Shown here one piece after another: positions 45,001 to 52,653 of a stretch of 64,000 nt of DNA; position 1 is the stretch's first letter, and every line of letters starts with the position of its first letter. The stretch comes from an uncultured Roseburia sp. (GTDB lineage: Bacteria; Bacillota; Clostridia; Lachnospirales; Lachnospiraceae). Under the pieces are notes generated by a model that saw only the letters and a list, made by a program, of their open reading frames with translations, did not search any database and was not told the DNA's origin. A program made the position numbers and the translations under genes. Location of the stretch: contig UQNW01000015.1 of assembly GCA_900542495.1 (NCBI GenBank), positions 1 to 64,000 of the forward strand. Direction: 5' to 3'.

Positions 45001-45687
45001 TTACAATGATCCAAGGTAAGTTTCAATGCCAGAGTAAATGGCATTTACTAATTTATCCTGATATTCGTCCTGCAAGAGCAGCTCAGCTTCGGCAGGATTA
45101 CTTAAAAACCCACATTCTACGATAACCGTAGGTGTGGGTGTTTTTTTCAGGAGATAATAGCTTTCATTTGCTTTGGCTTCGCGGTGATTATCAGGATCAA
45201 CCTGTTTGATCAGCGCGGACTGGAGAGTTTCTGCAAGTTTTTTTCCGGTTTCAGACTGACCATAGTAAAATACCTGTGCTCCCTGAATTTCCGGGGAAGT
45301 GTAACTGTTCTGATGAATACTTACGGTAAAGAGTGCATCAGAATCTTCGATAATCTTACAGCGAGTCTGCATGTCTTCGGCTTTTTTGTTGGTTGCACCG
45401 TCAGAATATAACCCTTGGTCGGTGTCGCGTGTCATGACCACCTTTATGTTATTCTGCTCTAAAAGTTTTTGGAGTTTTAAGGCAATCTGAAGGTTGATAT
45501 CTTTTTCTAAAGCGTCATTGATTCCAATTTTTCCGGGGTCATCCCCACCATGACCGGCATCGACAACAATACACAAAGGCGCAGATCCTGCACGTTCACT
45601 TTGGACGAAAACAGCGCTTTTGCGTGCAAGGACAAAGGCACAGAGGAGGATGCACAGTCCCATAAGCAATTCTATCTTTTTTTTCAT
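45001..45687 (-). CDS. cwlD: N-acetylmuramoyl-L-alanine amidase, CwlD-like
   Basis: A 228-residue secreted or membrane-anchored Amidase_3 enzyme. The N-terminal membrane anchor is about 5-22. Zinc ligands are His in VVDAGHGGDDPG (about 43-54), Glu in DALEKDINLQIALKLQ (about 61) and His in FTVSIHQNSY (about 123). The catalytic Glu is in TVIVECGFLSNP (about 191). CwlD makes muramic-delta-lactam in spore cortex, and the size and anchor fit it. The ATG follows the T-run of the preceding terminator directly, so the only ribosome binding site (GTGGGA) lies inside the hairpin stem. A downstream Met9 is a less likely start. Confidence 0.88.
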   Translation of the reverse strand: MKKKIELLMGLCILLCAFVLARKSAVFVQSERAGSAPLCIVVDAGHGGDDPGKIGINDALEKDINLQIALKLQKLLEQNNIKVVMTRDTDQGLYSDGATNKKAEDMQTRCKIIEDSDALFTVSIHQNSYTSPEIQGAQVFYYGQSETGKKLAETLQSALIKQVDPDNHREAKANESYYLLKKTPTPTVIVECGFLSNPAEAELLLQDEYQDKLVNAIYSGIETYLGSL

Positions 45688-45735
45688 AAAAAAATCCCAC
45701 AGTTTGTTTGTATATAGTATTCACAAACTGTGGGA
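45688..45735 (-). terminator. Minus-strand terminator of the GH18 gene, abutting cwlD
   Basis: A perfect 13-bp stem (45723-45735 with 45695-45707, TCCCACAGTTTGT on the minus strand) is followed by seven T (45694-45688). The last T is directly followed by the cwlD start codon at 45687. Confidence 0.85.
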
Positions 45736-45810
45736 GATATGAATGATCATATTTTAATTATATGGTTATGCATGAATATTTCATGTTGCAGTTTCAAAAA
45801 TATTGAAAAT

Positions 45811-47547
45811 TTAGTTAATATACTTAATGATCGTATCCCAGATAGAGGAATCTTCCATACCAAGCTTCCAGAAAGAACCACCGGCGAGATTGTAAGTATC
45901 CATAACGGTAAGCTTTTTCTCTAAAGAAGTGGCATCCTCAATCCAGATTTTGTAATTGACACCGCCATTCTGATATTCAACATAATTCTGTCCGATGTCG
46001 TCTAACCATACAGGCTGTGCTCCGTTTGCACTGATGAGCTTCTGTACTTCTGTCATATTCGTTGCATAGGAGGACAATGTATAGTCAACTGCTACGTCCG
46101 TCTCATCGGTTGCGGTTGAATCGGATTCAATTGGTGTTTCAGACCAGACTCTTGTATAAAATGGCATACCGAGGATTACCTGATCTGCCGGAACTTCCTT
46201 TAAAGTATTTTCTACACCGTCGGTTACAAAACCGATGGAAGCGACAGAGCCAGCCTCTGTGGAACCAGCGTAATGTTCGTCATAAGCCATGATCACAACA
46301 TAGTCGGCAAAGAGAGCCTGTTCTGCACGGTTGTAAAATGCAGTGTAATCACTTGGAACATAATTGTCGACGGAGAGCACAATGCCGTTGTTTGCGCATT
46401 TTAATGATAATTCACGGATAAACTGGATGTAGGAATTACCAACTGCCTCTGCGTTCAATGCCTCGAAGTCAACATTAATACCGTCCAAATTGTACTGGAT
46501 GGCAGCAGAGATAATATTATTTGTCAGATTATCTCGCGAAGAAGTATGGGAAAGAACTTCTGCGGTATTGACACTGTCGTTTTCCAGATTGCTGATCAGT
46601 GCCCAGACTTCAATTCCGTTCTGGTGACAGTAATCAACATAAGTGGAGCTTGCCAAAGAAGCAATGTTGCCGTTGTTGTCATTTAAGTAAAACCAGGTTG
46701 GAGAGAGAACATTGATTCCCTTTGCTTTCTGTAATATGGAAGCAAGGTTATCATTGGCTGACTGGTTCGTAACCTGGTGCCATGCCATATTGATCCGGTA
46801 ATCTTTGGTGATATGAGAAAATTCTTCTGCCACATAATCACTGGAAAGTGTTGTTGTGGAACTTGCACCAAGCTTGTTGGATTTGATATATCCGATGTAA
46901 CCGTCTGCGGTTGCAACTTTTGTCCAGGTATCGCCAGGTTCTAAGACGGTTAACTGGGTATTTTTGTCAGCTTCGGTAAGAATCGGACTCTTGATGCCAC
47001 CCTGGTAACGGATCTCTGTTTTCTGCTTTGCAGAAGCGGTTGTATAATCACCCCATGCATTTGTCAGGACAACGCGGTTTGGATCTTCATAATAGGAATA
47101 CTGGAAATCCGAGTATTGTTTGACAAAGTCAATTGCGATATAGGCAGTTGACGCATCTGCTTTTACAATGGTTTTGCCAAAGGACTGCGTGTCTTTGTTT
47201 ACCGTGTAATCAGAACTCTCTGCATTGACGGAAATTAAGTCGTTTGCAGTTGTGTAACGGAGAATATTTTCGCTGGAATCCCAATAGAAACGCGCATTGA
47301 GATAGCTGCGAACCGTTTCATAGCTTAAATAAATGTCTCCGTTGACGAGCTTTCCTTTCATATCAAGGACCTCATTGTTGCAGATTAAGGCAACATCCGT
47401 ATCGGAAGACAGTCCATAATATTCGGATAAATCTTCATGCTCTTTGGAAGGCGTGTATTTTTCGATGATATTTCCTAATACCATAAATAAAACAACTACA
47501 ATAATAAGCGCGATAGCCGCAATGATCGGTATAATCTTTTTCTTCAT
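45811..47547 (-). CDS. Membrane-anchored GH18-family glycosidase with SH3-like domain
   Basis: A 578-residue extracellular protein. The N-terminal anchor (about 5-25) is uncleaved-looking. Residues about 50-165 resemble a copper-amine-oxidase-N-like/stress-response domain (VNGDIYLSYETVRSYL). An SH3b domain is at about 175-230 (VLEPGDTWTKVATADGYIGYI). A GH18 barrel occupies about 245-575 with the catalytic motif LDGINVDFEAL (acid Glu) and MAYDEHYAGS. It resembles spore-cortex or peptidoglycan-active YaaH/SleL-type glycosidases. AAAGGAAC precedes the ATG. Located directly upstream of cwlD on the same strand, which supports a cell-wall role. Confidence 0.87.
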   Translation of the reverse strand: MKKKIIPIIAAIALIIVVVLFMVLGNIIEKYTPSKEHEDLSEYYGLSSDTDVALICNNEVLDMKGKLVNGDIYLSYETVRSYLNARFYWDSSENILRYTTANDLISVNAESSDYTVNKDTQSFGKTIVKADASTAYIAIDFVKQYSDFQYSYYEDPNRVVLTNAWGDYTTASAKQKTEIRYQGGIKSPILTEADKNTQLTVLEPGDTWTKVATADGYIGYIKSNKLGASSTTTLSSDYVAEEFSHITKDYRINMAWHQVTNQSANDNLASILQKAKGINVLSPTWFYLNDNNGNIASLASSTYVDYCHQNGIEVWALISNLENDSVNTAEVLSHTSSRDNLTNNIISAAIQYNLDGINVDFEALNAEAVGNSYIQFIRELSLKCANNGIVLSVDNYVPSDYTAFYNRAEQALFADYVVIMAYDEHYAGSTEAGSVASIGFVTDGVENTLKEVPADQVILGMPFYTRVWSETPIESDSTATDETDVAVDYTLSSYATNMTEVQKLISANGAQPVWLDDIGQNYVEYQNGGVNYKIWIEDATSLEKKLTVMDTYNLAGGSFWKLGMEDSSIWDTIIKYIN

Positions 47548-47660
47548 AAAGTTCCTTTCTTTCGTTCATTGGATTTACAGAGACAATTGTAGCATATTGG
47601 CAGTTAAAATCATAGTAGCAGAATTCTTAAATTATGATATGGCTTTCCGGAAGAAGCACC

Positions 47661-47688
47661 GAAAAGCCGCAGTTTTCTGCGGCTTTTC
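47661..47688 (-). terminator. Perfect GC-rich hairpin, terminator of the kinase/CpaB operon
   Basis: GAAAAGCCGCAG (47661-47672), loop TTTT, CTGCGGCTTTTC (47677-47688). It is a 12-bp perfect stem that can act in both directions. It lies 150 nt beyond the last gene of the minus-strand operon. The rest of the 288-nt gap shows no gene. Confidence 0.7.
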
Positions 47689-47835
47689 ACTCTTTTTTAT
47701 CTTTGCGTTTTTTGACATCTGGAATGTCAGGTATTGAGGGTACTTTAAACATCCGCTGCTATTATGCAAAAAACAAATAACCAATTTTAAAATGTAACGA
47801 TAGAGCCTGTTAACCAAACAACAGGAGTTGAATAA

Positions 47836-48039
47836 TCATTCTGGTAATTTATCAAAGTGTACTTCTTTCAGCCTCCCTTCCTCAAATACATAATCCCTCA
47901 TGTAAGGGGTGTCTTCGTGTATGGATAATTCATTAGATACGTTGAGAGAATCACTGGGTGCTCCCTCAAGCCAGATTGTCACACCTCTGTTTTCTAAGGC
48001 GGACAGTTCCATATAGAGTTTTTCTGTTTTTTCCACCAT
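47836..48039 (-). CDS. Small 67-residue protein of unknown function
   Basis: The last gene of the minus-strand operon. The start is taken at 48039 because AGAGAGGA lies 8 nt upstream; an earlier ATG (48087, adding 16 residues) lacks a ribosome binding site. The protein is acidic, with a helical N-terminus (VEKTEKLYMELSAL) and a short beta-like C-terminal part (VTIWLEGAPSD, YVFEEGRLKEVHFDKLPE). No family is recognised. It has no signal peptide or membrane segment. Confidence 0.6.
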   Translation of the reverse strand: MVEKTEKLYMELSALENRGVTIWLEGAPSDSLNVSNELSIHEDTPYMRDYVFEEGRLKEVHFDKLPE

Positions 48040-48091
48040 AAGGCGTTCCTCTCTTAAGTTATAGTCCAGACCAAAAGGAAACCGCATAGGG

Positions 48092-48988
48092 TTACATTTG
48101 TGATATATTATTATCCTGTGGCTGCAATTCTTCGGTGGAATCTGACAGCGTGTCCGGTTCCGCTTCAATGGAATTGCTCATTTCCTTTTGGATAAACAAT
48201 TGCAGATGGTTCTCTAATACAGAACGTTTTTCCTGTTCCTTTTTTACAGTAAAAAGCGAAACAATATTAGGGTCCCATTGCATTAAGGCAAATACCTGTG
48301 GATTTACCGGGTAGGTTGTCTCAGCAGCATTTTCAAAGTCTGCCTGGTAAATAACGGCGTACAGATAGGTACCTTCAAACAAATTTCGATCAACACGGGC
48401 ACTTGACAGCCGGAGAAGATCCTCCTCGGAAAGATTTAAGGCAATGCCGTCTGCGGTGCTTTCCTCGTCTTCTATTAATAAGGAAAGAACACATTGGCGT
48501 TCAAGCACAATATAATCTTCACCGGTAGGGAAAGAGATACGCACGTCGATCAGATCGTTTTTATGTATGGATTCCGGTAACCGGATATCGGATAATTCCA
48601 GATAACGGTTACGATTGGTGAGTGTTTCATCCTGATAAAAAAGGTCTGCCGTGATAAGCTGTCCTTTCCGCAATGCGGTCTTGGCATATTGACCAATCAG
48701 ATTTTTGCTGTCGGAAGCATAGATGACCGACTGGCTGCGTGGGAGTTTTACAGTGCATGACGTCAGGTGCTCCGGTGTCAGTGCTTCGCCCGCAGGCAGA
48801 GCTTTTGACAGAAGGTATACGGTTGTGTCTGCGTATGCGTCCTGTTCTGCCTCGTATGCCGAAACTGTCTGTCTCAATGTATTACAATTGTAATATTGTA
48901 TCAGAAGCAGGATTGACAGAGGTATCCCCGCAATGCAGATGCTGATCAAAAATGTGATTAAAATTGTTTTTTTACGATTGTGTAAAAT
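48092..48988 (-). CDS. CpaB-like SAF-domain pilus assembly protein, apparent ATT start
   Basis: About 298 residues: a basic N-terminus (HNRKK), one membrane segment (about 8-30), then an extracytoplasmic SAF domain (about 60-125) with KALPAGEALTPEHL and LRKGQLITADLF. The acidic C-terminal tail ends DNNISQM. SAF proteins of this layout are the CpaB/RcpC subunits of Tad pili, and the plus-strand tad operon lacks one. AGGAGG (49001-48996) lies 7 nt before ATT 48988. The first standard codon, TTG 48949, has no ribosome binding site and would remove the basic residues before the membrane segment. Overlaps the upstream stop region. Confidence 0.72.
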   Translation of the reverse strand: MLHNRKKTILITFLISICIAGIPLSILLLIQYYNCNTLRQTVSAYEAEQDAYADTTVYLLSKALPAGEALTPEHLTSCTVKLPRSQSVIYASDSKNLIGQYAKTALRKGQLITADLFYQDETLTNRNRYLELSDIRLPESIHKNDLIDVRISFPTGEDYIVLERQCVLSLLIEDEESTADGIALNLSEEDLLRLSSARVDRNLFEGTYLYAVIYQADFENAAETTYPVNPQVFALMQWDPNIVSLFTVKKEQEKRSVLENHLQLFIQKEMSNSIEAEPDTLSDSTEELQPQDNNISQM

Positions 48989-48999
48989 AAGAATGCCTC

Positions 49000-49617
49000 C
49001 TAAAGCAGTTCCTGTAAAAAAGGGAACTGTTCTTTTTCGATATGAAACGGGTTTTGGATGAAAGGGATCTGCGTCATGGGAAGATGAAATTTTTTTTGGA
49101 AATTGTGTATATCGTTTTTATCCCCGAACAATACTAAATAGTAAAAGTCTTCTCCAGATCTCTGGTTAAAAAAAGTTGATTGAATAAATTTCTGGTAAAA
49201 TGGTTCTTTCCATGGCGCAAGACTTCCTATGACAATTTTCCGGTCGCATCGTAAGAACTCACCAAGATTCTGCTCGCTTAACACACCAAAATCATACAGC
49301 AGATAACAGTAGCCTTGATTTACGATTTGCGGAATCTCCCCAATGGATACCGCAGGGTAATAATCAACATCATAAATGGTAAACATGTTATGAGGGCTTT
49401 CTTTTTTCAAAAAAGGTATGTCGATGGCAGCAGCTTTGGATAAATATTCAAATGCAGAAGTCTGGTTTAATTCCAGACAGGCGGTGGAACAGCGCAGCTT
49501 GGAGGCACAGTAGTTTGAGAGCGCCAGAGTAAGATGCGTGACACCACAGCCGGGACTGCATCCGCAGATGCCGATGGAATAATGTTTTAAGTGTGTCTTT
49601 TTTTGAAATTTAAAAAT
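49000..49617 (-). CDS. ParA/CpaE-like P-loop protein with altered Walker A, non-standard start
   Basis: About 205 residues if started at ATT 49617 (AAAGGGG 9 nt upstream). An annotation from the first standard codon (TTG 49410) would lose the P-loop. The N-terminal motif YSIGICGCSPGCGVTHLTL (residues 13-31) is a Walker A-like loop in which the usual Lys is Val. Beta-strand segments (RCSTACLELNQ, GYCYLLYDFG, RKIVIGSL) follow, as in MinD/ParA folds. The reading frame overlaps the end of the kinase gene in the -1 frame, with an A7-G run at the overlap (about 49604-49597), so a frameshifted fusion is an alternative. Function unknown; TadZ-like role inferred. Confidence 0.6.
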   Translation of the reverse strand: MFKFQKKTHLKHYSIGICGCSPGCGVTHLTLALSNYCASKLRCSTACLELNQTSAFEYLSKAAAIDIPFLKKESPHNMFTIYDVDYYPAVSIGEIPQIVNQGYCYLLYDFGVLSEQNLGEFLRCDRKIVIGSLAPWKEPFYQKFIQSTFFNQRSGEDFYYLVLFGDKNDIHNFQKKFHLPMTQIPFIQNPFHIEKEQFPFLQELL

Positions 49618-50915
49618 TTCTTTTTACCCCTTTCTAAAGATAATACCTGAAAGAATAATTCTGTTTTGGTTTCGGTACAGATAAAAGCGTCCTCGTCAAA
49701 AGGAAAGCAATATATTCTGCACCCAAGTCTGGCAGCAAGTTTTTTTGCCGCAGATTTGTTATTGTAGTTACAGATGAATGCAGTATTTTTGTGACAAGAT
49801 AAACTGGCTCCGATGGAGAGTGCCTGCGCAAGATCCCACGGACTGCCACTTAGGATAAGAAGATTAAGATTCTCTGGGTCTAATTCTATTATATCCTTAT
49901 GATATACTCCAAAGTCTTCCACATAAATGGAGTCGCCGGGATCGGGAAGACAGACTCCCTGACCATAATCCGGAATACCGCGAAAATAGCTGCAATAACA
50001 GATACCATGCTGTTCCTTGACCGACGGATTTTCAGCCAACAGGGAACGCAGATGATCGTTATGGCTGCGTTCTATGTATGTAGCCGGATAGCCGCCATGG
50101 TTTAGGGTGCTGGTAAGAGCTATGGCAATATGTGTTGTGCCAATGCCAGGCTTGCATCCAAAAACAGAGATTCTTTTTATTTTGAGATGGGAAACAGAAG
50201 GATACGCTGTTACTTGATTCTGTTCAAGAGCCTCTTTAAAAAGACGGACCGTTTCATATCTGTCCGCTGCACGAGGTGCAGTAGCTTTTTGAATTATTGC
50301 CTGAAAACTATCGGAACATTTTTGCCCGGTGTAACTGCTCAGATATTGCAGGACTTTCCCGAGTCCGTAAACATCTGCGGAAGGCGTGACAGGAAGTCCC
50401 TGTAGTGCTTCCGGTGCAGCAAAATCCGTTGTTCCATAAATTTGGTAATTTTTTCCAGAACCGGTAAAAAAAGATGCAATTCCAAAGTCGATTAATTTTA
50501 TCTGATCTCCGCATACTATAATATGCTCTGGTTTTAGATCCTGATATAGGATTGGATATGGCATTAAATGATGCAGATAATCTAAAATATCACAAAGCTG
50601 GATGCCAAATTTTATTAAAAGTTCATGGGAAATTGTCTGATCTGACACAAAAGTGTCAATGGATTGTCCCTGGATAAATTCCTCAATGATATAAAAGAAA
50701 TGTTCATCTTCTTCAATATCGTAAATAATGGGGATTCCAGGATGGTTAAGATTCTTCAGAAGTGTGGCTTCCGAAGAAGGTGAAGATACCAGAGAAGTGT
50801 CTTTGGGGATACACTTGATTGCCCGGTATACGTTCAGTTTGATATGTTCGGCAAGATAGACCGTGCTGCTGTTTCCGGTTCCAAGAGTAGATAGAACCCG
50901 GTACTTGCCAAACAA
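49587..50915 (-). CDS. Ser/Thr protein kinase fused to a ParA/CpaE-like P-loop domain
   Basis: A 442-residue cytoplasmic protein. The Hanks-type kinase domain (1-235) has Gly-rich loop LGTGNSSTVYLAE, Lys34 in RAIK, catalytic Asp126 in YQDLKPEH (HRD is YQD), DFG at 143-145 and APE at 167-169, so activity is plausible. The C-terminal domain (about 247-430) starts with ISVFGCKPGIGTTHIAIAL, a deviant Walker A in which Thr replaces Lys. This resembles the next protein in the operon. No PASTA or membrane segments. The start is uncertain: TTG 50915 is 24 nt from AAAGGAG, while GTT 50930 is at 9 nt. First gene of the minus-strand operon. Confidence 0.75.
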   Translation of the reverse strand: MFGKYRVLSTLGTGNSSTVYLAEHIKLNVYRAIKCIPKDTSLVSSPSSEATLLKNLNHPGIPIIYDIEEDEHFFYIIEEFIQGQSIDTFVSDQTISHELLIKFGIQLCDILDYLHHLMPYPILYQDLKPEHIIVCGDQIKLIDFGIASFFTGSGKNYQIYGTTDFAAPEALQGLPVTPSADVYGLGKVLQYLSSYTGQKCSDSFQAIIQKATAPRAADRYETVRLFKEALEQNQVTAYPSVSHLKIKRISVFGCKPGIGTTHIAIALTSTLNHGGYPATYIERSHNDHLRSLLAENPSVKEQHGICYCSYFRGIPDYGQGVCLPDPGDSIYVEDFGVYHKDIIELDPENLNLLILSGSPWDLAQALSIGASLSCHKNTAFICNYNNKSAAKKLAARLGCRIYCFPFDEDAFICTETKTELFFQVLSLERGKKKFLNFKKRHT

Positions 50916-50979
50916 GGTTGTTGGTTTAACGAAAGATCGCTCCTTTCAAAGCGTATCCGTTTCGCATCTCATGCATACC

Positions 50980-51008
50980 TTTATAACATGAACAAAATTG
51001 TTTTGCAA
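50980..51008 (-). promoter_or_regulatory. Promoter of the kinase/CpaB operon
   Basis: On the minus strand: TTGCAA (51008-51003), 17 nt, TATAAA (50985-50980), about 35-40 nt before the ribosome binding site at 50946-50940. Confidence 0.7.
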
Positions 51009-51035
51009 CTACTTTTTATAACTTTGGTAAATTTT

Positions 51036-51049
51036 CACAAAATTTTGTG
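51036..51049. promoter_or_regulatory. Perfect 14-bp palindrome between the divergent kinase and mecA promoters
   Basis: CACAAAATTTTGTG is fully self-complementary. It lies upstream of the -35 of the kinase operon promoter and about 25-60 bp upstream of mecA promoter elements (TTTAGA 51073, TATACT 51096). Dimeric regulator site is an inference. Confidence 0.45.
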
Positions 51050-51173
51050 CGCATAAAGGAATTGAAGATGAGTTTAGAAATATTTAATAAAATGGTATAC
51101 TTTACATCAATAGGGCATTTGATTATAATAGATGTACAGTTTACAAGGTTTTCCGGATGAAGGAAGTGATAAT

Positions 51174-51956
51174 ATGAAAATTGAAAAAGTGAATGAGAAT
51201 CAGATTCGTTGCACTTTGACCAGAGAAGATCTGGCAGAACGTCAGATTAAACTCAGTGAACTCGCATACGGGACCGAAAAGGCGAAGATGCTGTTTCGAG
51301 ATATGATGCAGCAGGCTGCCTATGAATTTGGATTTGAAGCAGATGATATACCGCTGATGATTGAGGCGATTCCGCTTTCCGCGGACACAATTATTCTGGT
51401 GATTACGAAGGTAGAATATCCGGAGGAACTTGACACAAGGTTTTCCAGATTTTCAGACCCTGATCCGGAACATTTGTATGAAGATGCCATGTCAGGCAGT
51501 ATTCAGAATGCAGCGGCAGCAGGCGCTGATGATATATTAGGACTATTCCGAAAGATTCAGGAAGAGCATAAGAAAGCAGCCGAGAAGCCGGAAGGTGATA
51601 CCCAGACGGCAGAGGACGGCGATAAAACAGCGAAGGAAGAAACTCCGGTAAACGTACTTGTAGACATTACAAAGCTGTTTGTATTTAAGAATCTTGCAGA
51701 AGTGACGAGACTTGCGCATATATTGAAGGGCTTTTATGCTGGAACCAATGATCTTTACAAGAACACTGCAGCCAACAGATATTATCTTCTGGTAAGCAAG
51801 AGCAATCAGTCGCCGGAGACTTTTAACAAGGTCTGCAATATTTTATCAGAGTATGCAGTGCAGCAGGCTTACACGCCGGCAACAGGAGCATTTTTCAGGG
51901 AGCATTATCATGCGATCCTGCAGGGAAACGCTCTCCAGACTCTGGCAGAATTATAA
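51174..51956 (+). CDS. mecA: Adaptor protein MecA
   Basis: A 260-residue MecA-family adaptor that feeds substrates to the ClpC protease. The N-terminal domain is about 1-90 (MKIEKVNENQIRCTLTREDL, FRDMMQQAAYEFGF). An acidic linker (about 130-165) follows, then a C-terminal ClpC-binding domain (about 168-260, LFVFKNLAEVTRLAHIL; NKVCNILSEYA). Start 51174 has GAAGGAAG 6-7 nt upstream; the ORF opens at 51132. Divergent from the kinase operon. In other Firmicutes MecA controls competence and development, and in this context motility or pili (inference). Confidence 0.88.
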   Translation: MKIEKVNENQIRCTLTREDLAERQIKLSELAYGTEKAKMLFRDMMQQAAYEFGFEADDIPLMIEAIPLSADTIILVITKVEYPEELDTRFSRFSDPDPEHLYEDAMSGSIQNAAAAGADDILGLFRKIQEEHKKAAEKPEGDTQTAEDGDKTAKEETPVNVLVDITKLFVFKNLAEVTRLAHILKGFYAGTNDLYKNTAANRYYLLVSKSNQSPETFNKVCNILSEYAVQQAYTPATGAFFREHYHAILQGNALQTLAEL

Positions 51957-51983
51957 ACGAATCAACCGCCTTCGGGCAAAAAG

Positions 51984-52027
51984 AAAAGGGGCTGTCACAT
52001 TAAGTAATTAGTGCACAGCTCCTTTTT
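51984..52027 (+). terminator. Terminator of mecA
   Basis: AAAAGGGGCTGT (51984-51995) pairs with ACAGCTCCTTTT (52015-52026) with one mismatch, plus CAC/GTG inside, and ends in a five-T run. It may also serve the convergent gene at 52072. Confidence 0.75.
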
Positions 52028-52071
52028 CGTAAATTCACAGCCATTTGCAGCGAATTTAAATCTGCCTGAAA

Positions 52072-52281
52072 TTAAGCGAGGTCTTTTGCTAAGAAATCGT
52101 TGATCTCATTTACTAAAGCATCCGGATCAATTCCATGTACCATAGCTGCCTCTTCGATTGTTTCCATCTGGGAAGATGGGCATCCGAGACAATGCATACC
52201 AATATTTAAAAGAATTGGTGCAATATTCTGGTCAATCTGAAGTAATTCACCAATCATGGTTGTTTTATTAACCTGAGCCAT
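52072..52281 (-). CDS. DUF1858 redox-disulfide protein
   Basis: A 69-residue protein of the DUF1858 / hybrid-cluster-protein-associated redox disulfide type. It has the CLGC pair in NIGMHCLGCPSSQMETIEEA (about residues 28-47). Members are thought to act in thiol or metal-centre chemistry; the partner here is unknown. The start is ATG 52281 with AAGGAGG 7 nt upstream; a longer frame to 52419 is rejected. It lies alone between mecA and flagellin. Confidence 0.85.
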   Translation of the reverse strand: MAQVNKTTMIGELLQIDQNIAPILLNIGMHCLGCPSSQMETIEEAAMVHGIDPDALVNEINDFLAKDLA

Positions 52282-52504
52282 TCTGATATCCTCCTTGTAT
52301 CTTTTTGTGAAAAAGTGATAAAACTTTCTCGGTGTATTCCCACATACGGAAAAAGTAATTTGCCGTATTAGTGTGTCCAATAACGAGGTAATTATAATAC
52401 GAATTGTGTGGGAAAGCAAGAGACTGTGCAGTACAGATTCACATATTTCATTTACAGAGGGCAGGAAAAAGAGCTGGAAGTCATGAATTTTTACACTTTT
52501 TTTC

Positions 52505-52532
52505 TAAGGGAAAAAGAGGATTTTGACGATAT
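52505..52532 (+). promoter_or_regulatory. SigmaD (sigma-28)-type promoter of flagellin
   Basis: TAAG (52505-52508), 16 nt, GACGATAT (52525-52532), close to TAAA-N15-GCCGATAA. It lies about 120 nt upstream of the flagellin start, giving a long leader. Confidence 0.6.
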
Positions 52533-52607
52533 ATGAAACAGATGAGTTGACAGGGACGGTCAAATCAGGCTGCAAGGATGCAGAAAAAGTTTTTCATGAT
52601 ATTCAGA

Positions 52608-52624
52608 TTGATAAAATTTATCAA
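52608..52624 (+). promoter_or_regulatory. Palindrome in the flagellin leader
   Basis: TTGATAAAATTTATCAA is an 8+1+8 perfect inverted repeat ending 20 nt before the AAAGGAG ribosome binding site. It may be a protein-binding site or a weak RNA stem. Confidence 0.4.
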
Positions 52625-52653
52625 AAACAGGTGAAAAACAAAAAAGGAGAAAT

